Source of the DNA: Uranotaenia lowii
Lineage: Eukaryota > Arthropoda > Insecta > Diptera > Culicidae
Assembly: GCF_029784155.1 (NCBI RefSeq)
Contig: NC_073693.1
Location: forward strand, 20,310,002-20,374,001
DNA: 64,000 nt
Direction of reading: 5' to 3'
Shown here: positions 13,331 to 26,120 of the stretch, piece after piece
How the letters are laid out: every line of letters starts with the position of its first letter
Numbering within the stretch: the stretch's first letter is position 1
Notes under the pieces: generated by a model
The model's input: only the letters and a program-made list of their open reading frames with translations
The model's database searches: none
Told to the model about the DNA's origin: nothing
Translations under genes and position numbers: made by a program

Positions 13331-13815
13331 GTGTATGACCCCGTGGTCTTTGAATCAGGATCTTCAATTGTATAATCCCATTCAAATGAACAAATACGTA
13401 GCTAACAGCGCCCTCATCGGTGCAATGAGATCGTTCAACCGTTTTTCGGAGCATTTTGACTTCGACGTTTCGAGGGGGGTTTTCCAGAGAAACCTGATAA
13501 TCCGATAGTTAGACTTAAATGTTTTGTTTTTTTTTTTTAATTTTAATTTTAAGTAATCATTTTTATCAATATGTGATCTGTTGATCAGAAATAAATAACA
13601 AATAACCCACTGGATATTACAGATTTTGAAAGTTTGTTCTCCTTGTTTTCAACTTGTAACAACGTTGAATGATCTTATTCTGATTGGAAGTTTGTGAAAC
13701 AAAAGTGTCAAGCTTGAACAATACATTCATCTCCGTTCTCTCTGCTGTGAGCATTTCTTCCGTTCGTTCCATGCTGGTGTACATATCTATTTTATGTATT
13801 AAATATGCAAACACT

Positions 13816-13885
13816 TATCATCATCATGTCGTCGTCGTTGCCATCGTCATCGTCATCATCATCACCTTCATCATCCATCATCGTA
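13816..13885. repeat. TCA/TCG trinucleotide-rich tract
   Basis: Imperfect runs of TCATCATCA, CGTCGTCG and CATCGTCATCG over about 70 bp. It is a simple-sequence tract with no sign of a reading frame. Confidence 0.7.
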
Positions 13886-13939
13886 TCGTGTCATTTCGCC
13901 GCACCGTTTGGTATTCGGCTGCTGAGCAATTCTAACAAA

Positions 13940-15590
13940 TCTCGCCACTAGGTTTAGCCTTGTGAAAAACAAAAAGTTTCTGCGGATTTTGATGATTATA
14001 ATGACAGGGTCCAGCTTTCTGTAATGTCACCGGCTGTGCTGAATTGATTCCAGTATACCTATGAAGCTGCTGCGCTGAAGAGGAGTTTGAATCCTGGTTT
14101 GCATTTAAATGTTGCTCTTGAATCGACCACCCACCACCCCCATCGTCAAACTTCAGCAATAGAGAGAGGAAAAGCGGGGTGTTGGGCTGCGTTCCGATGT
14201 ATACCGAATGGGATGATGATGTGGTTCCAAGTAGAAAATCCCTTTATTGCAATCCCCCCGCAAAAGCGAAGCACCATTCTCTCTGGTTCGTTCGGGGAAT
14301 CATATTATTTGTGCATTCGACACTCTGTGTCCTTTCTTGCTCTTCGACTCCACCCTTCTTCCTCTACTGCTTTGGGATGTGGTCCAGCATCCCAGCATAA
14401 GCTCGGGGTAAACAAAACACCCGCCGTGGGTTGAGTATTTGTTGGGTGGTGGCCAGTGGGTGGATGCACAATCGGGTGGTTCCTATTCCTACCACCTCAT
14501 TCAACCTGGGTGGAATATGATAGCAGCCAGCACATCCTGTTGGGTGGAAGTTGAACCAGATAAAACAGCACAAACAACACAAATTGTAGAAACACATATT
14601 CTGGGGCAGCAGCAGCATCAGGTTCAGGACCAGTCAGCCAGCCAGCTTCAGCATCGACGGCAGCAGCCGCATTGAACCTGCCGTATTGTGACTGTGCGGG
14701 ATTGCCTCTGGCAAAAGGAACGAACGAACGAATTCCTGGCTGGCTACAGCAAAATGTGGGAATGCGCATGGATGAAACATTTCACAGTTGTCGTCGTCCT
14801 ATCTGTTCGGTATACATATCTTACTGGCACACGCCAAGCAAAACTCGATTCAGCTTCAAACAAATGGCAACTGACTGGCTGGGCTGGTGGAGCTCGGCAA
14901 AAGTGCTCCGGGAGATTCCTATTACCCTCTATAATGTACATATATGTGCGCTGCTGCTCCTCTCCGCTGATCCTGCTTGATGTCGGGCAGAGGAAACCAA
15001 ACGGATGTAGATGTAAATTTGTGCCCGAGAAAGCTAGAATTATATGCTGCATTACCATCCCAGCATGATTGTACCAAAATTGTTGAATGTAAAAGGTGAA
15101 ATTTGATTTAATTTTCTAAGATCATGGCACTGGATGGAGTTTGCAGATGAAGTATTGAAAAAACTCCCTTCAATTTTTATAAATCTGAGCGGAAGTTTTA
15201 TCACTTAGGTATATTCGTGTCGGTGTCATTTGTCTTCAGGAAAGACGCTGCGAAACTTCGATGGATTGATGACATAAATGAAATATGCATAATACCAAAT
15301 ACCTACGTTATATCCTGAAGTTGATGACCAGCACAGAGTTCATTCTTTCCAATACAATCGAAAATTTCGAATTTTGTATAATTTTAAAGGGTTAACAAAA
15401 TATTGGCTTAAGTTGAGAAACGCTTTTTAAGGATCTTTTGATTATTTGCGCAATGATCAAAATGAAATACAGGAACGGCATAATCAATAAGTTTCATAGA
15501 ACGATAACCTTAAACGCTTATTCAGGACACTTGTAGCATGCTACTTAGCTCAAAATTTAATTTCTTATCAGTCTTCTTAAATCTTGTAAT
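13940..15590. other. Non-coding stretch of moderate GC, unassigned
   Basis: Higher GC than the neighbouring AT-rich DNA, with CAGCAG-like and ACGAACGAACGA patches. Overlapping open frames of up to 126 codons exist on both strands, but none shows a domain or consistent composition. It could be intronic or regulatory DNA of the helicase gene or an old repeat. Confidence 0.35.
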
Positions 15591-15600
15591 TAAGCTGATA

Positions 15601-17460
15601 AGGAGTGTATTCGAAAAAAATGCAACACTTTGTTTTGAATGCAAAATTGGAAATTGATGAAATTTTCAGTGAAGCTACCTAGTAATGTAATCTTTACATT
15701 TGCAAATTTTTGTGACGTTTTGTCAAGTGTTTTCAGCGGTTTCGATTTTTAGGCGCCACGTGCGCCATCTATGAACCATGCTATGAACCACCATTTTTTC
15801 AAATCAAGGCAATTTTTAATAACTTTGTTTCCTGAAGCTTGACTTTCAAAACAACTCAAAACTTTTAATTTGATCGAAAGTTATGACGATTTTAACAGAT
15901 TGTCCTCTTTCGACACAAAAACAACATATTTGACTTTTAATCACTCCATCTCTGATTTCGAGCTATTGCACCATTCCAGATCCAACCAAAACATGGTATC
16001 AACTTTGTAGGATCTATGGAAGTGTTATTGAGCCATTCATTGTGTCAATATTTATGTAACACTGACTGATTTGCAGCTTTCACAGATTGTCAACTACCTC
16101 GAGTGCTAGACATCAATAGTTTACTTGTTTCTCTTTGTTCATCTCCGGTACATCTAGGTGAGACTTGTCAACGAAAAATTTCTGGCTGGAAGCCTGCCTG
16201 CCTGTAGCCGACGAAAGAGTTCGTTTTGCTGTCCTTCACGTAATGTTTTGCGTAATGCATTTTGCGCACGATTTGACCACCGTTATTTCTTATTTACATA
16301 GTATTCCGTCTCACGACATAACTTGACGAACATAATTCCTAAAATTCACTCGGTTCATAGCAACCGTTCTCCAATTTCTCGGGCACCCCACGTTCGCCAG
16401 ATCACGCTCCACTTGGTCTAACCACCTCGCTCGTTGCGCCCGTGCTCGTCTTGTTCATACCGGATTCGTAGCGAACACCTGTTTTGCAGGACAGTCGTCC
16501 GGCATTCTCGCAACATGTCCTGCCCAGCGTATCCGGCCAGCTTTCACCACCTTCTGGATACTGGGTTCGCCGTAGAGTCGCGCGAGCTCGTGGTTCATCC
16601 TTCGCCTCCACACTCCGTTCTCCTGTACGCCACCAAAGATGGTTCTTAACACTCGTCGCTCGAATACTCCGAGTGTACGCAGGTCCTCCTCGAGCAATAT
16701 CCATGTCTCGTGCCCGTAGAGAACAACCGGTCTAATGAGCGTCATATACAGGTTACACCACCGTATTTTGTTTATTTTTACGGCGGGCAGCTTTATTTTC
16801 TAGCAGAAATGAAGTCAGACGTGTTTATTCGAGGGATTGCAGTGGAGAGAATTCTTTGCATTTGGAATGGTAATGATAAAAATTCAACAACTGCTTAACA
16901 AATTGCAACAATTTGCAACAATTAGCTCATTTTCACTCTCTCTGAGCACCGGTTTCTCTCATTTTAACTTAAACCTTCTAATTCTCTCTAACAAATTGCC
17001 ACAAATTATAAAAAATTCAATCATTGGCAGCCGAATTTGTTTGATTATTGAAGATGATTCTCCGTTTATCTCAGTCCCCTGTGTTTATTAGTCAGTGAGA
17101 TGGACTAGCAAAAAACAATTTTTTTTTTGTAATTTCCCAAATCGAAGTTTTTGATTTGCGCTTGATAAAACCTCTAATATTCCCTACCTTCATGGAATTT
17201 CATCATCTTAACTTTATTCATAGTGAAAATTAGAATGAATTAGCATACTTTCTTGAATTTTTCGTGATCCTGCCCAAAAAATTTATTCCATTCTTTCTGT
17301 ATTGAACGATATCTCAACTACTTGAAAGAACGTCACAAAAATTTGCACATGTAAACATTACACTGTTAGATAGCTTCCCTTAAAAATTTCATCAATTTTC
17401 ATTAATGTATGCAGAAGTTATTAACAAAACAAAGTGTTGCATTTTTTCGAATACACTCCT
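15601..17460. mobile_element. Mariner-like TIR element, 1.86 kb
   Basis: Flanked by TA on both sides (15599-15600 and 17461-17462). The ends are inverted repeats starting AGGAGTGTATTCGAAAAAA, and similarity continues for about 140 bp inward, including the shared block GCAAATTTTTGTGACGTT. TA duplication and long TIRs fit a Tc1/mariner-class non-autonomous element. A non-LTR fragment sits inside it (16330-16745). No transposase frame was seen. Confidence 0.75.
16330..16745 (-). pseudogene. 3' end of a non-LTR retrotransposon polyprotein
   Basis: The minus-strand frame contains VVLYGHETWILLEEDLRTLG, then VFERRVLRTIFGGV and RIRWAGHVARMPDD, the conserved C-terminal tail of insect endonuclease-reverse transcriptase LINEs. 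After a frame break near 16455 it continues with ARWLDQVERDLANVG. It is truncated and frameshifted, and nested inside the mariner-like element. Confidence 0.8.
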
Positions 17461-17462
17461 TA

Positions 17463-20140
17463 ATAAGTTCATTCATTTATGCATCCTTGCTGTGAATGAT
17501 TCATCTCTACACCCTTTTTGTGGAAATGATGAAACAAAACTAATTCAGTACCAATTTTTCCAAAAGTATGCTTTTGTCAGACGGATGATGTGTGTTCGAG
17601 ATATTAAGAAAACAAATGACGTTTTCGCTGGGAGCTTATGGAGCTTTGAACGCGATTTTCTCGAAACAGCGATTTTGGCACTAGAATTTATACCGAATTA
17701 TTCACTTTTATAACTTTTTCTTAAAATTCACATGTCTGGGGAGTATAGAGTAATCCAAACTCTATTACAAACATGTCCTTTGGAGGTTTTAAACATATCT
17801 CTGCTGATATCACTCCATTGAACAATGCTCGATTTTTAGATGATAGGCTTTCTGAATTCAAATGAATTCTTTTATGTTGCTCCAAGTCCATTGTCTATTA
17901 ACAGTCCATTGTGAAGGTCATTGACAACACGTGGGTCGCAAGGTTTCCGGCTGTATAAGGTTTGGGTTTCGAAATTCAAATTTAGATAAAAATAATAACA
18001 ATACAACAAATAAAAAACTGAAAAGGAAAAGGTTTTCTTACACCGTTTGTCACTCATGTTCAACACACAAACTAAAAAAAAGACTGATAAACAAAATTTT
18101 GGAAACATATTACAATGAATGTTTCAAATTTTCGATAAGTCAAGAAAGTAAGAAATTAATTAGTTTCTAAAGAATTTCTAAGCAAATTTAAAATTAAAAA
18201 AATCTGAATTCTTAAATAAATGTCCAATCTTGTACAAAACTTACCATGAATAGATGTTAGGGAAATGATAATAATTGTTAATTTTTATTCATCTAAATTT
18301 GGAATTCTTTTCCTCATTTTCAACTGGAAGTTTAGTGAGAAATTCCGCTGTAATTTTTTAATTTGAACAAAAAATATTTAATCACGATTTAAAATGTGAA
18401 TTACCGATTACTGAATACGAAATAAATTTTGAACAGAATATGTTCAATGTTCGATGGTTTAATTTAATTCGATAAAAAGAAGAATATATTTATGATTATT
18501 TTAAAAGTGCCAGTTATATAAGCCAGACATAAAACCTTTAATAAAGTAAAATTCTCCAGTTATCAAAATTTCATTTTTGAAGCTTAAATAATAACTTCAT
18601 GTTCCACTACACTGACACAGAAATGTTAGAAAATGAGTAATTACGTGAATGATAAAAACTGATGAAAAATTAAAAATAATGAGTACAAAACTTTTGTTAT
18701 TAATATTGAAAGCACAAATCAAGTACAAATTTAGTTAACATTGCGTATTAAAATTTATTTTTAAAGTTGCTACTTAGAACAATTTTTCAAACTTTTTAGA
18801 TGAATTTAAAAATCATGATCGATTAAAAAACATGATTTCATATAAAAAATATTAATAAAAAGTTTTTAAATTTTCAATCGCAGGTTTTAAGGCTTTAAAT
18901 TACAAGCTCTGAGTATTTTGTCTCTTTTGATTAAAATATTGGGTCCTGAAAGAACAGAAGGTTGAAATTATGTTTTATTATTAAAAATTGGGAGTTAAAG
19001 GCTTATGGTTGAAGAACACAAAAATTCAGAATTTAAAAACAAGGAAACAATATTTAAAAATGTCTTAAAAATTTAAAAAGTTTGATTAAAAAAAAATCGG
19101 CAAGTTGATTAGAAAATTGAAAAAAAACTGTACAATAAAATTCGGTAAATTTATTTGAAGATTGAAAAAACAATATGGAAATAAAAAAGATTAGTTTTTA
19201 AAAACATTTCAGGAAGAGTTTTTTTCAATAAACATGTTTCACTATAACCATTTTGGTGCTTATTTTTTTTTAATTATTGATTTGGTAAATAGTGTCCTAA
19301 ACCAGAAATTTTGTCAAATTCGGCCGAAAACATTTAGTTTTGGTGATAAAGAGTTTATTACTAGTAAAATCAATCATTGATAGATGGAATATTATGGAAA
19401 AATGTCATTACAAGTATTTTTGACATCACAGCAGAAAGTGTAAAAAAAACCTGATTCTATTCAAAGCTCATCAATTGATTCAATGATTTTGATTTGAGTT
19501 TTTGCAAAAAAAAAACTGCAGAAACTTCTCTAAAGATTTTTAATTATTTTCAAAAGTCATTACAATAACAAAAGCTGATAGAAATATTGCATATATATTT
19601 AGATTCGGAGAACCCAAATTAGTTGAAATTACCGTTTAAATTCATTGCACCTAAGAAAAATGTAAATTTTGTGGCCTTGTGTAAATTTTTAAACCCTTTT
19701 TTTTTAAGTATTTAGAAGAACAAAAGACACGAAATAAATTTGAGTATGAAATTGTTTTTTAAAGAATATTTCATATCAACATAACATTTGTTATAACATA
19801 AAAGATTAAAAAATAATGGTTCGTTTCAATCTCAAACTCAGTTACACTTCTTAATAAAAAACCCATTCTAAAGACGAGATAGGGTTTTTGTATATCAAGT
19901 TTTGAGTTCCAACACAAAAGGTTGATTGAACTAAAAATAGAATCTACAATCAAAGTTAGTTTCAATTCATGAACGTCAAATAATGTCGTAGATCGAAATG
20001 TCTCAAGCCAAGGGTGATTCATGCCGAAATTCCGCCGGAGGAGAAAAAAATTTCTAACTGACTGATCAAGTAATTAACCGTTACTACCGTCAATATTCAC
20101 ACGCGCAATTCAAATTACTCTTTCATTGGTTTATTTTCGG
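17463..20140. other. Extremely AT-rich gene desert
   Basis: About 2.7 kb dominated by A and T with many homopolymer runs. No open frame of note, no clear terminal repeats, no recognisable transposon protein. Confidence 0.6.
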
Positions 20141-20148
20141 GGAAAAAA

Positions 20149-20271
20149 GTGACTTTTGGTGATAAAAGTGACCATTTTTCGGAAAATAGTGACTTTAGTG
20201 ACCAAATGATGAAAAAAGTGACTTTTTAGTGACTGACCCAAAAAAAGTGACCAAGTCACTAAAAAGTGACT
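20149..20271. repeat. Cluster of iterated AGTGAC motifs
   Basis: The hexamer AGTGAC occurs about eight times directly and once inverted in roughly 120 bp, usually preceded by a run of A (AAAAGTGAC). It ends immediately before the DD37E mariner relic and may be the terminal part of another repeat. Confidence 0.65.
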
Positions 20272-23200
20272 CGCTACCAGCCCTGCATAAAGGGTGTCCA
20301 CGATGAAATTGCCAAACTATGAAATTGCTCTAACTTTTTAACTTAGAATAAATGAAAATTTGGGTGGATTTAGTTCATAGTGCATTGTTTAAATCCGGCA
20401 AGTTTCAAAGTCCTGTGATCAAAACTCCGCGAAAATGGAGTCGAAAAAACAGCTTGTGCGTGATAAGATCTTGCGCATTCATCACGAGAACAGTATCTTT
20501 CGCATCGTTCCATCGCTAAAACGTTGAGAATCGCGAATTCCACGGTGTCTCGAGTGATTTAGCGGTTCGAGGAACGATTGACCACCGATCGGAAGCCCAG
20601 AAGTGAAGGAAAAAGTATTCCGTACAACACCCTAAATCACAACCGCGTAGTTGGGGCCTTCAACCGAAACCCGAACGCCTCCGTTCGGGATGTGGCTAAG
20701 AAGCTGCACCTAAGCCAAAATTTTGTCCAGAAGGCCAAAACTAAGGCTGGACCTCGAACGTTCAAGGTACAAAATGCCCCTAATCGCGACGAGAAGCAGA
20801 ACAAGTCCGCCGGAAGTTGTACTTCAACATGCTGATGAAAGTTGAACTCTGCATCATGGACAACGAAACATAGGTGAAGGTCGACTTCAAACAGATCCCA
20901 GGCAACCTGTTTTTCACGGCCTAGGATAAAAGTTCAGCGTTCCGGAGCATGTTCGCACTCAGAAGATGTCCAAATTTGCAAATAAATTCCTGGTTTGGCA
21001 AGCCATCTGCACGTGCGGGAGGAGTGCACCTTTCGTGACTCAGGACACGATGAACGGACAGGTGTACCGTAAACTGGGGGAACTTTGATCACTTTTTTCA
21101 TTCATTTTAGAATATTTTGGAAGGGATTGCTTTTTCGTAATACCTAAAAGCTTTAAACCCCTTACTGAGGTGAGGAGTTTTAAACATGATCATGGATTGC
21201 AGTTAATTCAAACGACATTTGTGGTCATAATTAAATGTTTGTTACAAAACCAGATTTCGAGTTTCGGGGTAACTTTAATCACTATGGTTTTTACGTATCT
21301 CAACATCTTCAAATTTATTGTTTTGATGCCATTAAGCACAGAAAGCTCAAAACATCGAAACAGTAATTTTTTGTTTGGACTCAATTGAATTTTTCAACGT
21401 TTTCTTTCAAAAACAAATATTCTCGAAAGATGGACAATGGTGCAGCATACATTTAGGGGCAAAAATTATAAACATTTATCAATATTTGTTGGCCTCGAAA
21501 ACCAAAAAATTTTTACCTTCATGCGATTCCCTAAGTCCTCGTACTGTTCCCACGTTCTTTTTTTCTTCAAACTTAACCATTTCATAGGGTTTTTAACCAT
21601 TTTTCCTATTCAGGCTTTTTCATGAAAATGACCGTTTTTTTCAATATCCAAAAATGATCATCAAATGACCATAAAAATAACACTTAAACTTAACCTAAAC
21701 CAAGAAAAATAGTTGAACTTTCACATTAAACAACCACTTTTTTTTTTTTTGTATGGGTTTATGAGCTACCTGGCTGACCCGGAAAGGAAAAACAGATCGG
21801 GGGACAGAAGAGGAAAATTTACATGAGAGTAGAATAGCTTAGAGTAGGATAGCGGCAACAGAGCCCGAGGGTTCTGAAGCACCAGTTTAGGGAAGCGTTA
21901 AGATAGTGCTCGACGGACTGGGACAATTGGGCCCTACATGAGCTTCGAGTTAACCCAACCTCCAATTCAACCGAGCAGTAACAGTATGGTAGCAAAAGTT
22001 ATCATATGCTAACGTCTCAATATCATTGTCTGAAGGGTTCACTATCTTACCGTAGTTGAGTTATCCCTACCTGTCACCTAACCTTACTCGATTTAATGAA
22101 TTTATGATCGTTTTTAATCGAGATTAACATAGATTGACTAATAAAACATATTCCCGAATTCAGCACAAAACATCAAAATAATAAGCTATCTCTCAATGCA
22201 GCAATTATAGAATTTCGCTAAACACAAATATTAATTGTACCAATTTTTTGGAAAATCAAAAAATAAAATAGAGATACAATTATGAATTCCATGATCAATA
22301 CCATTTGTACTATCATTGACTTATCAAAACAACAGGATATAAACCATAATGCAAATGGCGATTCTGTTCTTCTAAAACCTCATTGCTAATTTCGAACAAC
22401 TTTTCAAAACAACCTCGATCTTTTGTTTGGTTAAAATGAATGTCAATATTTAAAACCCCGATATTATTTTCCTGGGCGAGAAGGTTCTTGTTTATCAAAA
22501 TCATACCTTCTATCTTCTACATCCTTATTTGAATTTCAAACCTAATCAAGCTATAGATCGAACTACAAAAAAAAAAGTATAAAAACGAGAAAGAACTAGA
22601 TTCAGATGGATTGGGTAATTAAAGATGTTTCCCAATGTGTGATTCCTTAGAAATTCAAAATAAGTACGCGGCTGCTCTGTAATTATATTAACAACTTGGA
22701 TACCATAAAACAGAATTTCTAATTGTCTATCACTCCAACTTTTGTATTAATTTTACATTATACAAACAATAAAATAAATAGCATGATTGAATTCATAATC
22801 GGACCATACTGCTATGACAATGCTGTTCTTCTAAAATCTCGAACTCTTAACAACTTTTCAGAGCAACTTTCTTCAATGTGTTTCTGATGAAATAAATTAC
22901 ACTCCTATTTATAAATCTCCAATATTATTTTTCTGGACTATCATCTATCTTTTACTTCAATTTACTTCATTATTTGAATTTCACACCTAACCAAAAAAAT
23001 AGACAAATCTTTCAAAAAGTATTGAAACGAAAAGGAAATATTCTTGACAGGAAACTGTCTAAACCGCATCTTGATCCAATTAGCCTCTAGTTCTTGTAAA
23101 ATGTTTGATTTAAGAATAAGCCTTCGAAATTCACACTTACTAGAGCATTGGGGAGAAGAATACTATTACTTTATCTTGCCTAGTAGCACATTAAACATTG

Positions 23201-23334
23201 AATACCTAACTATGTGCCAATTGTTAACATCGTCATCCAACTAATTCTTGTACAATTAAATTGTCTATCTAATTTTGGCAGTTATCATTCATTTACAATA
23301 CTGTCTATTTTAATCTAACTTGCGCATGGTGGAA

Positions 23335-23383
23335 AAGTGGAAATATCAACATTTAAACTGAAAATTGTGATATTTCCACTGCG
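23335..23383. repeat. Short hairpin
   Basis: AGTGGAAATATCA pairs perfectly with TGATATTTCCACT across a spacer of about 20 nt. It is a small palindrome of unknown role inside the retro-inserted segment. Confidence 0.6.
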
Positions 23384-23733
23384 CAATGCTGTTGTTGTCC
23401 AACGGAAGGGAGGGCAAGTGTTTCAACTCCCATTCACCTTATCAACATGGATCATCAAAGAAAAAGTATACGATATTGAACAACCTTTTAATTTACTTTC
23501 TATGATCTCATATCGAATAAGGCTACGTGCAACCGCCCTTTCAGGTTTATGTTAGTATAGACTATAGAGTCTGTTTCCAAACCGTCAACTTCCATAAACA
23601 CAGTAATGCACGCCGTCGCCGTGACCCATTACAGCCTAGGGTACGGAACTCTCATATGTGTAGATAAATTTATTCTTAAAAATTCAAAATATTGTTAAGT
23701 AAGCTCAATACAATAAAACTGTCAGAAATAATA

Positions 23734-24813
23734 CACCCAAAAGAATTTAGAAATTATTTTTACGGGATTTTTCACGTAAACTATAATTTTGTTGCATCAT
23801 ATCGTTTCTACGTGAATCTTTAGTAACATACAGTGTTTCAAGTGCGTCCAGGTAGTAGCTACAGTAGCTCCACATAATTGCCATATGAACTTCACGTAAA
23901 ATCTAAGTGGATGCTTCAAATCGATTTCGAGAATTGTTTTTATTCAAATTCTTATAAGGAAAGATTAGTTTGGTGACTTTGTTCGTTCTGTTTGAGAAAG
24001 TTGTGATACACTGACCTAGGACTACACTGAAAACTTCGATTTCTGTCTGATGCCTCAGGAATATTTGGAAGGTGAGTGGTCACAATATTCGGGATTCGAA
24101 TAGATTAACCGTTGATTGAGCAGAACCAAATTTGTGATTAATGCATTGTTTTATTTTCTCAGGCCACGGAACAATCCTTCACGGTAGCTTGGTATGAGGT
24201 TTCCAAACATCCTGACGAATCAAGTAAATCCGAGTTTCTTCCAGGGATTAAAAGGATACGAATTCTCGACTGATTCGAGAAAGGTAGTTTATTTACTTTT
24301 CAGGAAATTCATTTTTATTTATTCAACTTTTTTATACTTCTACAGGGGGACCCAATCAAAACAGGCCAAGACTGCGGATTGTTGCAGATTTTTTGTAACA
24401 AAGTTTGATTCTGTTTATGTTGCGCAACAAGTTTAAAATAAACTTTCTTTAAAAAGAAATTTTGTTTTCTTATTCAAAATAAAAAGAAAAAACAAAATCT
24501 ACGATCATATAAATTGCATTTCAAAACCAAACGAATTTCACAAATCTTTCATTATCTCATCATGTCGTATTGAGCTTGAGCTTGAGCTTAGACAAACCGT
24601 ACATTTCAGTAGTTGCTACTCCGTGATTGACAATCATTATCTCATCATGTCGTATTCATTATAAAATCACGTAAATTTTAGTTGATGATCATTCTACACC
24701 GATTCTTATAGGAGCGCGTTTACATATTTATTTCGTAGCATTTACGTGAAAATCAATTGGATAAAAATTATGTAGTTTTTCACGTAGCCGCTACGTGCAG
24801 ATTATTTTGGGTG
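23734..24813. mobile_element. MITE with CACCCAAAA termini
   Basis: Begins CACCCAAAAG and ends TTTTGGGTG, flanked by TA on each side (23732-23733 and 24814-24815). Both ends carry subterminal copies of TTTTCACGTA. It is 1080 bp and non-coding. A 63-bp insertion (24572-24634) lies within it. Confidence 0.75.
24572..24634 (+). mobile_element. 63-bp SINE/LINE-tail-like insertion
   Basis: A 22-bp sequence beginning CATTATCTCATCATGTCGTA occurs identically on both sides (24550-24571 and 24635-24656). The insert begins with GAGCTTGAGCTTGAGCTTAG, a TTGAGC-repeat tail, and ends near CTCCGTGATTGAC. This looks like a tiny 3' fragment of a retroposon with its target duplication. Confidence 0.7.
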
Positions 24814-26120
24814 TAGGCATTTCAAAATGAGATTGTTTTTTTTTCGGAACTTTTTTCATTTGTAGAGATTCATGAGAGACCAGAATAATTATTCTGAATC
24901 TAACAACAACAAATTCGGTCAAAATTTGTGGTCAGAGAAATAACAATAACAAATTACGGCTCAAAATGAAATTGAATATTTGAACGGAAATTTTGCGGAC
25001 AGCATGGGAAGGATGAATAAAGATAGAAATCGATAAAGAAAAAACTGAAAAAAAAAATCGAAAACAGACCATAATAATTCTTATTTTTAGCAAAAATAAT
25101 GATCTGTCTGTTCTCGAAAATCTTTTGAAAACATCAAGAAAAACACTTTGAAAAATTGATGAAAATTGCCATTTGACGGAACTGATAGATTCTCTAAATA
25201 ATCAACATTGTAAAATTTGTCAAATTATTTAAAATTGTCGAAAATGTCATATCATCAATAAATTATCAAAAAATATAAAATTAACCACAGTAAAAAACAT
25301 TTCTCAAAATAAAAATATTGTGAACAATGCCAAATTTTTAAAATTGCCAAAATTTTTAAAGTTGATAAAACTTTCACATTAAACAACCACTTTGCTCCTA
25401 AATGCTTAAATTTGATCAGGAGAGATTTTTGTTTGTGAGCCTTCAAAAAACCAGGTATATTAAGATTTTAAAATTTTTATTTAAGTAATATAAAAAATCT
25501 CCTAATAAAAACCAAATTTAGCTTATTTGTAACTCAATTTATAGGCTTTCAAACGTAGTAAACAGTTTTCAGATATTTTAACTTTATACTTATGTAATGA
25601 TAATTATCTGCAAAAATTTCATGTTGATCAAAGATACCCCGCTGATCAAAGTTCCCCCAGTTTACGGTACATGAAATAGTGCCTTCAGAAGCGACTGCTT
25701 CCTCTCCTGAAGGCCCACAACGTACCAACAATCTTTAGGCCGGATTTGACTTCATACCACTACTCCAAGGACGTGCTGAAGTGGTATGCAGACAATAAGG
25801 TCAATTTCGAGTCGAAAATTTTCAACCCTCCCAACACTCCGGAGCTCCGCCCCATCGAGAAATACTGGGCGATTATGAAGCAGCACCTTCTTAAATGACC
25901 TAAGGTAGTGAAGACATTTGAGGAATTGAAGAAAGTATGGGTTTACATACAAAAAACGGTTGATTAACAGGTTGTGCAGAATCTTATGGTCGGGATTAAG
26001 GGCAAGGTGCGGGCATTTGCGTATGGACTGTAAATAAAATATGAGTAAAATGGTAAAATGAATTTTAATAGTTATTTTTCAAACCCTGAAAATTTGATGG
26101 AAATCGGATGAAAACTCGAA

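Larger units (their letters stand above)
21741..25368 (-). mobile_element. Putative retro-inserted segment with 25-bp target duplication
   Basis: A 25-bp sequence beginning AACTTTCACATTAAACAACC occurs identically at 21716-21740 and 25369-25393. The left boundary continues as a run of T, as expected for the poly(A) tail of a retro-insertion on the minus strand. The 3.6 kb between holds no protein I recognise and no long frame. It could be a decayed LINE, a long non-coding retroelement or a processed transcript. It carries a MITE (23734-24813). Confidence 0.55.
21067..25667. mobile_element. TA-flanked TIR element nested in the mariner relic
   Basis: Perfect 25-bp terminal inverted repeats, starting CCGTAAACTGGGGGAACTTT, at 21067-21091 and 25643-25667. 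Flanked by TA (or GTAC, which is equally consistent). Removing the element rejoins the transposase reading of the host relic, so it is a clean insertion. Related subterminal motifs, such as GGGGTAACTTTAATCAC near 21266, recur inside. Without the retro-insertion at 21741-25368 the element itself is only about 950 bp and non-coding, so it is non-autonomous. Confidence 0.88.
20285..26120 (+). pseudogene. DD37E mariner transposase relic, split by nested insertion
   Basis: Plus-strand transposase in two pieces, about 20434-21066 and 25668-26040. It starts MESKKQLVRDKILRIHHEN and is soon frameshifted, then continues with NPNASVRDVAKKLHLSQNF. The first catalytic Asp lies in IMDNET. The second piece has PDLTSYHYSKDVLKWY and then TPELRPIEKYWA. 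Counting from the Asp of PDL to the Glu of PIE gives exactly 37 residues, diagnostic of the DD37E group of the IS630-Tc1-mariner superfamily. Several stops and frameshifts make it dead. The left end near 20287 carries the terminal motif AAAGGGTGTCCACGATGAAA. A matching right end was not found, so that side is probably truncated. Confidence 0.85.

Noticed and set aside
14087..15068. Several overlapping frames of 70-126 codons
   Set aside because: Open on both strands with no domain or conserved motif; likely chance in moderately GC-rich DNA.
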